DNA from: Bacteroides cellulosilyticus
GTDB lineage: Bacteria > Bacteroidota > Bacteroidia > Bacteroidales > Bacteroidaceae
Direction of reading: 5' to 3'
Assembly: GCF_020091405.1 (NCBI RefSeq)
Contig: NZ_CP081903.1
Span: forward strand, 372,001 to 436,000
DNA length: 64,000 bases
Shown: in pieces, positions 34,387 to 44,101 of the stretch
Layout of the letters: the number at the start of each line of letters is the position of its first letter
Position numbering within the stretch: the first letter of the stretch is position 1
The notes under the pieces: model-generated
Told to the model about the DNA's origin: nothing
The model's input: only the letters and a program-made list of their open reading frames with translations
Database searches by the model: none
Made by a program: the position numbers and the translations under genes

Positions 34387-37300
34387 TTACTTATATTCCT
34401 GCCAATTCTTGATAGCAATATCCTCCAACTTCAGTTCGCAGAATGCTTCGATGAAAGCACTTGCCAGACGAGCATTCGTAATCAACGGAATGTTATGGTC
34501 GATAGCACCACGACGGATACGGTAACCGTTCGTCAATTCACGCTTCGTATGATTCTTCGGAATGTTGACAATCAAATCGAACTTGTGTTCGGCAATCATC
34601 TTCATCACGTTGTTCTCTGCATCAGGACGTTCATCGGGCCAGTAAACAGCTTCAGTGCCCACTCCATGAGCATTCAGGAAAGCGGCTGTACCTGCCGTTG
34701 CATAAATCTTATACCCTTTATTGAAGAGCATGCGGCTGGACTCCAGCAAATCTACTTTCGATTTCATGGCACCGGAAGAGAACATCACTCCCTTTTGAGG
34801 AATCTGGAAGCCGGTAGCAATCATGGCGCTCAGCAATGCTTCGGAGAAATCATCACCGATACAGCCTACTTCACCGGTAGAAGACATATCTACACCCAGT
34901 ACCGGGTCTGCCTTGTGCAAGCGGGAGAAAGAGAACTGAGAAGCTTTCACACCAATCCAGTCGATATCGAACGCCGACTTGTCAGGACGAGTATAAGGAG
35001 CATCCAGCATGATGCGGGTAGCAGTTTCAATAAAGTTACGCTTCAGCACCTTAGACACGAACGGGAAACTACGTGAAGCACGAAGGTTACATTCGATTAC
35101 CTTCACCTCATTGTTACGTGCCAGGAACTGAATATTGAACGGACCGGAGATATTGAGTTCCTTTGCAATCTGGCGGCTGATCTTCTTGATACGACGTGCC
35201 GTAGCAAAGTAAATCTTCTGTGCAGGGAACACCAATGTAGCGTCACCGGAGTGTACACCGGCAAATTCCACATGCTCGGAAATAGCATATTCCACTACTT
35301 CACCATTCTGAGCAACAGCATCAAATTCGATTTCTTTTGTATTCTGCAAGAACTGAGAAATTACCACCGGATATTCTTTAGATACTTCGGCAGCCATTTT
35401 CAGGAAGTTCTCCAATTCTTCTTCATCGTAGCATACGTTCATCGCAGCACCCGAAAGTACATAAGACGGACGAACCAGTACCGGATAACCCACTTTCTCT
35501 ACGAAACCTTTCACATCTTCCAGACTGGTAAGCTCTTGCCAAGCCGGCTGGTCGATACCCAGTTGGTCGAGCATAGCAGAGAACTTATTACGGTTTTCAG
35601 CACGGTCGATAGAAAGAGGAGAAGTTCCCAGGATGGGCACTGACTGACGATGCAGTTTCATTGCCAGGTTATTCGGGATCTGTCCGCCTACAGATACGAT
35701 TACACCGCGCGGCTGTTCCAGGTCTATAACATCGAGTACACGCTCAAAAGACAGCTCATCGAAGTAAAGACGATCGCACATATCATAGTCCGTAGATACG
35801 GTTTCAGGGTTATAGTTAATCATGATGGACTTGTAACCCAGCTTACGTGCAGTCTGCACAGCATTTACCGAACACCAGTCGAACTCTACGGAAGACCCGA
35901 TACGGTAAGCACCGGAACCCAGTACAACCACTGACTTTTCATTCTTGTAATAGTTCACGTCATAACCCTCAACGGCATATGTCATGTACAGGTAATTAGT
36001 CAGTTCAGGATGCTCGGAAGCAATCGTATTGATGCGTTTTACAGCCGGCAGGATACCCAATTCTTTACGACGTGCACGCACCATCAGATTTTCTTTCTCC
36101 ATATTGCCTTGTGGTTCGAGTACGAAACGCGCAATCTGGAAGTCAGAGAAGCCCAGCACTTTTGCCTGACGCAATACGTCGGCCGGAATATCTTCCACCT
36201 TATTATATTGGGAAAGTTTCAACTTATAGTCAACAATGTTCTTCAACTTGCCAAGGAACCAGGGATCAATCTTGGTCAGATCGAAGATGCGGTCTATCGT
36301 ATAGCCATTCTCCAAGGCCTCAGCGATAGCGAACACGCGCAAGTCGGTAGGACGTGAGAGTTCACGATCCAGATCATCGAAATGCAGGTCGTTGCCTACA
36401 AATCCGTGCATACCCTGACCGATCATACGCAGACCTTTCTGGATGATTTCCTCGAAAGAACGTCCGATAGACATGATTTCACCTACAGACTTCATGCTGG
36501 AACCGATTTCACGGGATACACCTACGAACTTCGTCAAGTCCCAACGAGGAATCTTACAAATCAGATAATCCAGTTGCGGAGCTGCATACGCTGAATACGG
36601 AGTACCCATTTCGCCAATCTGATCGAGCGTATAGCCTAATGCAATCTTAGCGGCAACGAATGCCAACGGATAACCCGTAGCCTTAGAAGCCAAAGCAGAA
36701 GAACGCGACAGACGGGCATTCACCTCAATCACACGGTAGTCATTAGTTTCCGCATTAAATGCATACTGAATGTTACATTCGCCCACGATGCCCAGATGAC
36801 GGATACACTTCGTAGAAAGATCTTGCAACATCTTCACCTGCTCGTCAGTCAGCGAACAAGTCGGAGCCACTACGATAGACTCTCCCGTATGGATACCCAG
36901 CGGGTCGAAGTTTTCCATGCTTGCCACCGTGAAGCAGTGGTCGTTGGCATCGCGGATTACCTCGAATTCAATTTCTTTCCAACCTTTCAGAGACTCTTCT
37001 ACAAGAATTTGTTTAGAGAAAGCGAAAGAGCTTTCGGCCAACTTCAGGAACTCTTCTTTATCCTGGCAGATACCGCTACCCAAACCGCCCAGTGCATAAG
37101 CGGAACGAACCATAACCGGAAAACCGATGCGTTCAGCAGCAGTGATTGCATCTTCCATACTTTCTACAGCCTGGCTGACGGGAGTTTTCATATCGATCTC
37201 GTCCAGCTTCTTCACGAAGAGGTCACGGTCTTCCGTATACATGATAGCTTCCACCGAAGTTCCTAATACGCGCACACCGTACTTAGCCAACACACCGCTT

Positions 37301-37605
37301 GTGTACAACTCGGCACCGCAGTTCAGAGCCGTCTGACCACCGAAAGCCAACAGAATACCATCAGGACGTTCTTTCTTGATGATTTCTTCTACGAAATAAG
37401 TGGTTACAGGCAAGAAATAAACCTGATCTGCAATACCTTCCGATGTTTGGATAGTAGCAATATTCGGGTTCACCAACACTGAACTGATACCTTCTTCACG
37501 CAGAGCCTTCAATGCCTGCGAACCGGAATAGTCGAACTCCCCGGCCTGACCGATCTTGAGTGCACCTGAGCCCAAGACCAACACTTTCTTCAAATTCTTT
37601 TCCAT
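34387..37605 (-). CDS. carB: Carbamoyl-phosphate synthase large subunit
   Basis: Makes carbamoyl phosphate for arginine and pyrimidine synthesis from bicarbonate, ATP and ammonia supplied by the small subunit CarA. The 1072 residues show two ATP-grasp halves: the first opens KVLVLGSGALKIGQAGEFDY and contains EVNARLSRSSALASKATGYP, the second opens SVVVLGSGAYRIGSSVEFDW and contains ECNLRASRSFPFVSKVLKRN. A C-terminal MGS-like allosteric domain follows (KIYATAGTAAFLNAHGV). carA is not adjacent in this window. Confidence 0.97.
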   Translation of the reverse strand: MEKNLKKVLVLGSGALKIGQAGEFDYSGSQALKALREEGISSVLVNPNIATIQTSEGIADQVYFLPVTTYFVEEIIKKERPDGILLAFGGQTALNCGAELYTSGVLAKYGVRVLGTSVEAIMYTEDRDLFVKKLDEIDMKTPVSQAVESMEDAITAAERIGFPVMVRSAYALGGLGSGICQDKEEFLKLAESSFAFSKQILVEESLKGWKEIEFEVIRDANDHCFTVASMENFDPLGIHTGESIVVAPTCSLTDEQVKMLQDLSTKCIRHLGIVGECNIQYAFNAETNDYRVIEVNARLSRSSALASKATGYPLAFVAAKIALGYTLDQIGEMGTPYSAYAAPQLDYLICKIPRWDLTKFVGVSREIGSSMKSVGEIMSIGRSFEEIIQKGLRMIGQGMHGFVGNDLHFDDLDRELSRPTDLRVFAIAEALENGYTIDRIFDLTKIDPWFLGKLKNIVDYKLKLSQYNKVEDIPADVLRQAKVLGFSDFQIARFVLEPQGNMEKENLMVRARRKELGILPAVKRINTIASEHPELTNYLYMTYAVEGYDVNYYKNEKSVVVLGSGAYRIGSSVEFDWCSVNAVQTARKLGYKSIMINYNPETVSTDYDMCDRLYFDELSFERVLDVIDLEQPRGVIVSVGGQIPNNLAMKLHRQSVPILGTSPLSIDRAENRNKFSAMLDQLGIDQPAWQELTSLEDVKGFVEKVGYPVLVRPSYVLSGAAMNVCYDEEELENFLKMAAEVSKEYPVVISQFLQNTKEIEFDAVAQNGEVVEYAISEHVEFAGVHSGDATLVFPAQKIYFATARRIKKISRQIAKELNISGPFNIQFLARNNEVKVIECNLRASRSFPFVSKVLKRNFIETATRIMLDAPYTRPDKSAFDIDWIGVKASQFSFSRLHKADPVLGVDMSSTGEVGCIGDDFSEALLSAMIATGFQIPQKGVMFSSGAMKSKVDLLESSRMLFNKGYKIYATAGTAAFLNAHGVGTEAVYWPDERPDAENNVMKMIAEHKFDLIVNIPKNHTKRELTNGYRIRRGAIDHNIPLITNARLASAFIEAFCELKLEDIAIKNWQEYK

Positions 37606-38071
37606 ATATTCTCTTGTTGTCTATTAAGTTTCTTCCTATACATTCGGGCACAAAAAAAATGCGTTACCCAACAAAGGATTAACGCATTACCAAAGAACTA
37701 ACAATATCTTCTCAGAGAAAGAGAAATCATCGACTAACGAATGAAATTCATTCGAATGCAGATTATATGTATCTCTTTTCCCGTGTTGTTGCATCGTTGC
37801 TTTAAAATTTGTGCAAAGTAACGACTTATTTCGATAATAAACAAATTATCGTCCACAATATTCTTACAAGTATTGCAACCACACGAGAAAACAGGACCGG
37901 CATGAGATACGCAAAGTCGATGATTCGTTCAAAAAGATCATTATCATCGGAGAAGAAAGTCCCGTCACAAGGGATGAAGCAGGTATTACGACTATAAGCA
38001 TATATGATTTCTTATTGAAGGACAATTCGTTGGAGCTATAAAAAACAAAGAACGATTCTCCCAATAAAAAC

Positions 38072-38102
38072 TTGCTTTCCCAGTTGCAGATAGTTATCTT
38101 TG
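38072..38102 (+). promoter_or_regulatory. Promoter of the HU-like gene
   Basis: TTG (38072-38074), 20 bases, TATCTTTG (38095-38102): both elements match the Bacteroides consensus. The resulting leader is about 200 nt and includes the 21-nt repeat array. Confidence 0.55.
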
Positions 38103-38134
38103 TGCCTGCCAAGACTCAGAGCAAGACTTTCATT

Positions 38135-38188
38135 CTTAAAAACGAAAGCCTTATTCTTAAAAACGAAGATTTCACTCTTAAAAATGAA
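38135..38188. repeat. Imperfect tandem repeat with 21-nt period (array 2)
   Basis: CTTAAAAACGAA starts at 38135 and 38156, and CTTAAAAATGAA at 38177: three units exactly 21 nt apart, separated by variable bases. The flank continues with a small hairpin (AAGACTTCGTTTCAAGTCTT at about 38187-38206). Sequence is unrelated to arrays at 4091 and 51508, but the design is alike. Confidence 0.65.
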
Positions 38189-38311
38189 GACTTCGTTTCA
38201 AGTCTTTCCTGCCATAAAAGGAAGTTTGCATTGTAAGACAAACACCTTTCCACCGCAGGAAGGCAACTAAGCAACCGGATTAATCATCAAACAAGAAAGG
38301 AGAGCCCAACA

Positions 38312-38944
38312 ATGCCCCACTACATAATGAAAGAAATGCCCGATATGCAAGACACAGGCGAACAGACCACCTACCCGCAAATGGTGATGACAGGACAGAC
38401 CAGTACACGAGAACTAGCCGAATACATCGCCATGAAATGCGCCTTCTCCAAAGGAGTGACTGAGGGAGTAATCTGCGAACTGGGCGAAGCACTTGCCCAC
38501 GAAATGGGCATGGGACGCTCCGTAAAAATAGAAGGTCTGGGTATATTTACCCCGGCACTGGCCCTGCGCCCGGACAAGGAACGGGAAGGCATGGGAGAAA
38601 ATGCAACGAAACGAAACGCACAAAGCATTCGTGTGGGTGGAGTGAACTTCCGCGTAGACAAAGACCTGATAAGAGAAACCAACGGTTGGTGCGACCTTAA
38701 ACGCGCTCCCTGGAAGCCCGTACGCTCCTCGCGGAAATATACCGCCGAACAACGCCTGGCACTGGCGAAAGCTTATCTGGAAGAACATCCTTACCTCACC
38801 GTATCGGACTACCGCCAACTGACGGGATTGCTACAAACCGCTGCCACCACCGAACTGCGCAAATGGGCGCATACATCGGGCACTGGCATCGAGACCAGCG
38901 GAAGAGGCAATCATAAAGTGTATGTGAAAAGTGAAGGAAATTGA
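38312..38944 (+). CDS. HU-like DNA-binding protein with C-terminal helical domain
   Basis: Probably a nucleoid-associated DNA-binding protein. The 210 residues include an HU/IHF-like domain (about 28-120: TSTRELAEYIAMKCAFSKGV, then SVKIEGLGIFTPALALRPDK and SIRVGGVNFRVDK) and a second helical, winged-helix-like domain (about 140-210: LTVSDYRQLTGLLQTAATTE). Such two-domain HU-like proteins are common in Bacteroides, often near mobile or capsule loci. The start has a canonical Shine-Dalgarno (AAGGAGA), which is unusual in Bacteroides. Bases and codons are richer in GC than the surrounding spacer. Confidence 0.82.
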   Translation: MPHYIMKEMPDMQDTGEQTTYPQMVMTGQTSTRELAEYIAMKCAFSKGVTEGVICELGEALAHEMGMGRSVKIEGLGIFTPALALRPDKEREGMGENATKRNAQSIRVGGVNFRVDKDLIRETNGWCDLKRAPWKPVRSSRKYTAEQRLALAKAYLEEHPYLTVSDYRQLTGLLQTAATTELRKWAHTSGTGIETSGRGNHKVYVKSEGN

Positions 38945-38989
38945 TCAGACTTTCAATTATTATATCTACTTTTGTAAACTTTTTCAATA

Positions 38990-39127
38990 TTGCAGGATAT
39001 AACTATAAGGAGGTTCTCCATTAAAGAAGACTATCAGGCTATGGATGCCTTTAACCGAAAAATGACGGAAGTACATCGTGACTACGTTGCAAAAGAAAAA
39101 AATCCAGCATCTCTGCGAAAAAATTAG
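38990..39127 (+). CDS. Possible small protein upstream of trpS
   Basis: A frame from a TTG at 38990 to a TAG at 39125-39127 would encode 45 residues ending RKMTEVHRDYVAKEKNP and SLRKN; an internal ATG at 39041 gives 28 residues. AGGAGG at 39009-39014 precedes an in-frame ATT at 39020, so a rare ATT start is also conceivable. A TACTTTTG box is at 38968-38975. Composition looks protein-like and the gene would be co-directional with trpS, but no homologue is recognised and it may be a gene remnant. Confidence 0.25.
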   Translation: MQDITIRRFSIKEDYQAMDAFNRKMTEVHRDYVAKEKNPASLRKN

Positions 39128-39154
39128 TATTAACAGACTAAAGAGAAACGATAT

Positions 39155-40249
39155 ATGACCAAAGAGAAAATCATCCTCACGGGCGACCGCCCTACAGGAC
39201 GCCTGCACATAGGACATTATGTAGGCTCATTAAGAAGAAGAGTAGAGTTGCAGAACTCCGGTTTGTATGACAAGATATTTGTTTTCATAGCCGATGCACA
39301 AGCATTGACGGACAATGTGGACAACCCGGAAAAGGTACGTCAGAATGTTATCGAAGTGGCGCTTGACTATCTGGCATGCGGGCTGGACCCGGCAAAAAGC
39401 ACCATCTTCATTCAATCTCAGATTGCCGAACTGTGCGAATTGAGTTTTTACTTCATGAATATGGTGACCGTAAGCCGCCTGCAACGTAATCCTACAGTAA
39501 AGGCAGAAATTCAGTTGCGCAACTTCGACGCCAGCATCCCGGTAGGTTTCTTCACCTACCCCATCAGCCAGACTGCGGACATTGCCGCTTTCAAGGCAAC
39601 AACTGTCCCTGTGGGCGAAGACCAGGAACCAATGCTGGAACAGGCACGCGAAATCGTTCGTCGCTTCAACTATATTTATGGTGAAACACTGGTTGAACCG
39701 GAAATCCTTCTGCCCGACAACGCCGCCTGCCTGCGCCTGCCCGGAACAGATGGAAAAGCCAAGATGAGTAAGAGCCTGGGAAACTGCATCTACCTCTCCG
39801 ACTCTGCCGACGAAGTACAGAAAAAAGTGAAAGGTATGTATACCGATCCCGACCACTTGCGTGTACAAGACCCGGGTAAAGTAGAAGGCAATCCTGTATT
39901 TACTTATCTGGACGCTTTCTGCCGTCCCGAACACTTCGGTCTTTACCTGCCCGAATATCCGAACCTCGATGAACTGAAAGCACATTATCAGCGTGGCGGT
40001 CTGGGCGATATGAAGGTGAAAGGATTCCTTAACTCCATCATGCAGGAGACGCTGGAACCGATCCGCAATCGTCGCAAAGAATTTGAAAAAGACATTCCTG
40101 CCATCTATGACATGCTGAAGAAAGGTTGTGACGCTGCACGCGAAGTTGCCGCCGCTACATTGGATGATGTACGCAAAGCGATGAAGATTAACTACTTCGA
40201 CGATGCGGAACTGATAGCAGAACAAGTGAAGAAATTCAGCGGAGAATAA
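39155..40249 (+). CDS. trpS: Tryptophan-tRNA ligase
   Basis: Charges tRNA-Trp; class I synthetase. The 364 residues have the HIGH motif in [15 protein letters not shown], the tryptophan-pocket region ([20 protein letters not shown]), and the KMSKS motif in [11 protein letters not shown]. Length agrees with the longer TrpRS of Bacteroidetes. A terminator follows. Confidence 0.96.
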   Translation: MTKEKIILTGDRPTGRLHIGHYVGSLRRRVELQNSGLYDKIFVFIADAQALTDNVDNPEKVRQNVIEVALDYLACGLDPAKSTIFIQSQIAELCELSFYFMNMVTVSRLQRNPTVKAEIQLRNFDASIPVGFFTYPISQTADIAAFKATTVPVGEDQEPMLEQAREIVRRFNYIYGETLVEPEILLPDNAACLRLPGTDGKAKMSKSLGNCIYLSDSADEVQKKVKGMYTDPDHLRVQDPGKVEGNPVFTYLDAFCRPEHFGLYLPEYPNLDELKAHYQRGGLGDMKVKGFLNSIMQETLEPIRNRRKEFEKDIPAIYDMLKKGCDAAREVAAATLDDVRKAMKINYFDDAELIAEQVKKFSGE

Positions 40250-40272
40250 AAACAATATCCCCTGTAACGAGT

Positions 40273-40323
40273 AACGCCCTGACCTCCCGTAGAATCTACG
40301 AGAGAACAGGGCGTTCCCTTTTT
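40273..40323 (+). terminator. Rho-independent terminator of trpS
   Basis: AACGCCCTG (40273-40281) pairs with CAGGGCGTT (40307-40315), with an inner stem CTCCCGTAG/CTACGAGAG, followed by TCCCTTTTT. Confidence 0.85.
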
Positions 40324-40339
40324 AATGAAAAGACTATAT

Positions 40340-41530
40340 TTAGTTAGCAGATTTCACTAATACCACACGGTTCAGAATCGGTTGACCAAACTTGTCTACA
40401 CCACCACCGGCTTCCACATTCAAGCGGTCGGCAGCAATACCGTAATTCTTAACCAATGCATTCTTAACAGCCTGTGCACGTTTCAAGCTCAACTCCTTGT
40501 TGAATGCCGGAGTACCGGTTGCAGAGTCAGCATAACCGTTTACGGTGTACGTTGCATTCGGGAACTGTTTCATTTGTTCTGCCAGATAAGACAGGTTCAT
40601 GATTTCACGCGGAGACAATTCAGCGGAACCAATCTGGAAGAATACAGTACGCGGTGCGATATCCGGATCCGGAACAATCACCTGAGTTTCTGTCACTTCA
40701 GCCACCGGCTGGTTTTCAGCCTGTACCAATGCATTCTTCAATTCTGCATTCTGTGCACCCATCATAGCCAACTTATCCTGCATGGCGGCCAGTTCGATCT
40801 GAGAGATCAACTGCGGCATCGGACGACGGAAACCACGAGCCGGGAAACGATAAGTCAAACCAACCGTAGCGCTCAATACGCCATCATATCCGTGATCACC
40901 ACCTACTTCACCATCAAATTTATCTTCAGCAGCCATTGCACTCAATTCCAGGTTAATATCTACCGCATTCGAAATACGGAATTTATTGATAATACCTGCA
41001 TTCACAGACAAAGCTTCGCGATGAGGTTTGGAGTAATTGTGAGTGAAACCGGCACCTACATAAGGAATAATCTCATAAACACGATGCTGATTATAACCTC
41101 CGAAAAGAGCATTCAGATTGAACATCACGTCACCGTGCAAGTTCATATAGTCAAAACGTTGTTTATAGTAACCGTCTTTCAGCTCGGCACCTTTCACGTA
41201 GTCGGCACCTTTATCATAAGTAAAGCCTCTTGCCTGTAAGCCGCTATATTGCAGACGCAATCCCAAACCGGGAGTAAACCATTTACCAACAGAGATATTC
41301 AATGTAGGACTGATACGCTTACCAAAACTTCCTGCACTATCATTATCACCAAAAGTTGCTTCAGCACCGCCGCCGATAGAGAAGAACCAATTGCTCCAGA
41401 AAGGATTGGTGATTACCTGATATTTATCCTGTACCTGGATAATTTCGTATTCGACTACTTCAGTCTTCTGTTGTGCCATAGCAGCAGAAGACAAACCGGC
41501 CAAAGCCAGTAACATTAGAATCTTTTTCAT
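40340..41530 (-). CDS. OmpA-family outer-membrane porin
   Basis: Major outer-membrane protein that links the membrane to peptidoglycan. The 396 residues comprise a signal peptide (ending SAAMAQ), an N-terminal eight-strand-type barrel (about 40-230, with NPFWSNWFFSIGGGAEATFG), a short linker with coiled-coil character (about 240-275), and the OmpA C-terminal domain with FFQIGSAELSP, VNGYADSATG and LSLKRAQAVKNALV. A leader of about 250 bp separates it from mutL; a REP-like hairpin lies there. Confidence 0.93.
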   Translation of the reverse strand: MKKILMLLALAGLSSAAMAQQKTEVVEYEIIQVQDKYQVITNPFWSNWFFSIGGGAEATFGDNDSAGSFGKRISPTLNISVGKWFTPGLGLRLQYSGLQARGFTYDKGADYVKGAELKDGYYKQRFDYMNLHGDVMFNLNALFGGYNQHRVYEIIPYVGAGFTHNYSKPHREALSVNAGIINKFRISNAVDINLELSAMAAEDKFDGEVGGDHGYDGVLSATVGLTYRFPARGFRRPMPQLISQIELAAMQDKLAMMGAQNAELKNALVQAENQPVAEVTETQVIVPDPDIAPRTVFFQIGSAELSPREIMNLSYLAEQMKQFPNATYTVNGYADSATGTPAFNKELSLKRAQAVKNALVKNYGIAADRLNVEAGGGVDKFGQPILNRVVLVKSAN

Positions 41531-41686
41531 ATACCTTAAATAGTTAAGTGGTTAATTTAAATTCATTATTGTAACTGTTTAAATAACACCATCCGAACTA
41601 AAAGGTTTTACGAAGAGAGTTTTTTTTGTTCCGACCGCGCCACAAGCCGGGCAGGAAGGCTTCTATACAGATAAATAAATGATAAT

Positions 41687-41726
41687 TCGCCCCTACAAGT
41701 GCCTTAATAAGTCTTGTAGGGGCGAA
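41687..41726. repeat. GTAGGGGCGAAT-type inverted repeat between OmpA gene and mutL
   Basis: ATTCGCCCCTACAAG pairs with CTTGTAGGGGCGAAT around a short loop. Same word as the element in the SusC leader at 1704-1736. On the minus strand it lies just after the mutL stop and could also end its transcript. Confidence 0.65.
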
Positions 41727-41777
41727 TATCATTCACACGTATGTGCGAAATTGTTTTAACAAATAGATTATACTACT

Positions 41778-43709
41778 TTAACGAGCAAATAGTTTTTCAA
41801 TATCTTCTTCTTTAATCGTTGACAATACGGTACGCCCATCCGGTGTATAATTCGGAGTAGGACAAGCAAACAAATTATCTACCAGATTAGCCATTTCTTC
41901 ATTACTCAACACCTGACCGTAAACAATGGCAGCAGCCTTTGCCAGTGTCAGAGCCAACATTGTTTGTACTTCTTCCTTCACGTCATTTCCCTTTTCCATA
42001 GCCGTATGCACCATATTGCGCACCAGCTCCACCGGATTTAACCCTTCAATGCCGGACGGAATACCATTAATCGCATAGCTTCCTCCTCCCAGTGGTGTCA
42101 GTTCAAACCCAACTGCCGAGAAGTCTTCCATGATACTTTCCAATACCGCAGCTTCCGAAGCAGGCAATTGCACGATTTCAGGGAACAAAACTCCCTGAGA
42201 AACCCCTTGTTTCTGGCGTATTTGATTCATATAGCGTTCAAACAGCACTCGGATATGTGCCCGGTGCTGGTCTATCAGCATCAAACCGGATTTTACCGAA
42301 GTCAGGATAAAGCGCCCTTTGAATTGAAAATGCTGCGCACCTTTCTCCACTGCCGGTTCGTTGGTATACAACGATGCAGATGGAGAGGATACAGTTTCCG
42401 TCTCCTGAACATACGGAGTACGTTCTTCGCCCATATCTACCGATGCAGGTGCGGAAGTCCAGTCCGTTTCGTCTACAAAAGGTTCTTCTTCCATAGGCGT
42501 ATTCATCTTGCTGGCTTTCTCCAGACCATCATACAGTCCCTCCCAATCCACTTTCGGTCGGGAATAACTGCCACCACCACTATAAGAGGAAGCGGAAGAA
42601 GTCTTGAACGGGTTGAAGTCCGAATTATAATGCACCTTCGGAGGCTCTATCGGACGAGTCTGATCGAATGCGGGAATATCCGGCATACCTTCCGTATCGA
42701 AATCAATGGACGGCACAGCATTGAATTTACCCAATGACTCTTTTACCGCTGCGGAAACGATCTGCCAAATTGCCTGCTCGTTTTCAAACTTAATCTCGGT
42801 CTTGGTAGGATGTATATTCACATCAATGTTGGCCGGGTCCACATCAAAGTAAATGAAATAAGAAATCTGTTCGCCTGCCGGAATCAATTGTTCATAAGCA
42901 TCCATCACCGCTTTATGGAAATACGGATGACGCATATAACGCCCGTTCACAAAGAAATACTGATGAGCTCCTTTCTTACGCGCCGTCTCCGGTTTGGCAA
43001 CAAAGCCGGAGACCTTCACCATAGTAGTATCCACATCTACCGACAGCAGATGCTGGTTCAGCTTCTTGCCAAATACGGCAAGAATGCGTTGGCGAAGCGG
43101 CATCGCAGGCAGGTTGAATAATTCGGTATCATTACTATATAAGTAGAAAGCCACTTCGGGATGTACCAGAGCTATGCGTTCAAATTCAGTAAGGATATTA
43201 CTCAATTCCGTCGAGTTCGCTTTCAGGAACTTGCGGCGGGCAGGTATATTAAAGAATAAGTTCTTAATGGAAAAGTTACTTCCTTTAGGACACGAAACGG
43301 CTTCCTGACTCTCTACTTTAGAGCCGGCTATCACAATCCGTGTACCCAGTTCCTCATTTGCAGTACGGGTTTTGAGTTCTACTTCCGCCACCGCAGCAAC
43401 AGAGGCCAACGCCTCTCCACGGAATCCCATCGTACGCAAGGCAAATAAATCGGCAGCCTGCCTTATCTTAGACGTGGCATGGCGTTCGAAAGCAAGGCGC
43501 GCATCCGTTTCGGACATACCTTTGCCATCGTCAATCACCTGTATGCAGGTTTTCCCTGCATCTGTCACCAATACGTGTATTTCTTGTGCTTCGGCATCAA
43601 TCGCATTCTCTACCAATTCCTTAATGACGGATGCCGGACGCTGAATCACCTCTCCGGCAGCAATCTGATTGGCAACCGAATCGGGCAGCAGATGAATTAT
43701 GTCGCTCAT
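41778..43709 (-). CDS. mutL: DNA mismatch repair protein MutL
   Basis: Links MutS mismatch recognition to strand removal. The 643 residues have the GHKL ATPase N-terminus ([46 protein letters not shown]), a transducer domain, a long low-complexity linker (about 340-440), and the C-terminal dimerisation domain. The usual endonuclease motif DQHAxxExxxxE reads [12 protein letters not shown] here: the alanine and first glutamate are replaced, and the zinc-site region reads [14 protein letters not shown], with an insertion. Endonuclease activity is therefore uncertain. First gene of the series mutL, small membrane protein, OstA-like when read by position; transcription enters from the right. Confidence 0.95.
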   Translation of the reverse strand: MSDIIHLLPDSVANQIAAGEVIQRPASVIKELVENAIDAEAQEIHVLVTDAGKTCIQVIDDGKGMSETDARLAFERHATSKIRQAADLFALRTMGFRGEALASVAAVAEVELKTRTANEELGTRIVIAGSKVESQEAVSCPKGSNFSIKNLFFNIPARRKFLKANSTELSNILTEFERIALVHPEVAFYLYSNDTELFNLPAMPLRQRILAVFGKKLNQHLLSVDVDTTMVKVSGFVAKPETARKKGAHQYFFVNGRYMRHPYFHKAVMDAYEQLIPAGEQISYFIYFDVDPANIDVNIHPTKTEIKFENEQAIWQIVSAAVKESLGKFNAVPSIDFDTEGMPDIPAFDQTRPIEPPKVHYNSDFNPFKTSSASSYSGGGSYSRPKVDWEGLYDGLEKASKMNTPMEEEPFVDETDWTSAPASVDMGEERTPYVQETETVSSPSASLYTNEPAVEKGAQHFQFKGRFILTSVKSGLMLIDQHRAHIRVLFERYMNQIRQKQGVSQGVLFPEIVQLPASEAAVLESIMEDFSAVGFELTPLGGGSYAINGIPSGIEGLNPVELVRNMVHTAMEKGNDVKEEVQTMLALTLAKAAAIVYGQVLSNEEMANLVDNLFACPTPNYTPDGRTVLSTIKEEDIEKLFAR

Positions 43710-43711
43710 GA

Positions 43712-43802
43712 TAATTACAAATTATGAATTATGAATTACAAATAACGAATAACAACAGGTCCATGATGCTACATTGTAATTCGTAATTTGTAATTCGTAA
43801 TT
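43712..43802. repeat. Inverted repeat of ATTACAAATTA words between mutL and the small membrane protein gene
   Basis: Arms of 29 bases (43712-43741 and 43774-43802) pair with four mismatches and are made of repeated AATTAC/GAATTA words. It occupies the whole 96-bp gap. Similar low-complexity palindromes sit in other intergenic gaps of this window. Confidence 0.6.
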
Positions 43803-43805
43803 AAA

Positions 43806-44096
43806 TTAAATGATTCCGGTGCTTATGGCATACCACAAGTATATCAGCAAAGCAATAATCACCAGTATCACCCCCAGGTGTACCGGTTTACGCCCGCTTT
43901 CCTTACGTCGTTTCAAGTGGGTAGTGCCTTCTACGAACTTTCCCCGGATATCTTCCGGTGAAAATTCCTTCTCAGGCAACATTCCCAATTCACGTTTGGC
44001 GCTTTCTTCCATCTTCGCCAACTTCTCTTTCCGCTCATCCACATATATATATGGATGATTAAAGCCGCGAGGCTTTCTCATTGTGAACATTCCCAT
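43806..44096 (-). CDS. Small conserved-looking membrane protein
   Basis: No family recognised. A 96-residue protein with a charged cytoplasmic-type N-terminal part (motif KPRGFNHPYIYVDERKEKL, then SPEDIRGKFVEGTTHLKRRK) and one C-terminal transmembrane helix (about 73-92, HLGVILVIIALLIYLWYAIS). It starts 5 bases after the OstA-like stop, so it belongs to that operon, which handles outer-membrane building. A tail-anchored helper of lipopolysaccharide or outer-membrane assembly is possible but unproven. Confidence 0.8.
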   Translation of the reverse strand: MGMFTMRKPRGFNHPYIYVDERKEKLAKMEESAKRELGMLPEKEFSPEDIRGKFVEGTTHLKRRKESGRKPVHLGVILVIIALLIYLWYAISTGII

Positions 44097-44101
44097 AGCG
44101 C

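Larger units (their letters stand above)
37606..38311. other. Gene-free region between carB and the HU-like gene
   Basis: No convincing gene. It contains the carB upstream region (a near -7 sequence TACTTTG around 37813-37820 on the minus strand), a full promoter for the HU-like gene at 38072-38102, and the 21-nt periodic repeats at 38135-38188, which would lie in the HU leader. A minus-strand frame of 82 codons at 37864-38112 lacks support. Confidence 0.6.

Noticed and set aside
37606..37860. Small-molecule riboswitch or attenuator upstream of carB
   Set aside because: No known structural motif or leader peptide could be seen.
37864..38112. 82-codon minus-strand frame upstream of the HU-like gene
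   Set aside because: It overlaps the promoter of the HU-like gene, has no ribosome-binding region or recognisable motif, and its composition looks like spacer DNA.
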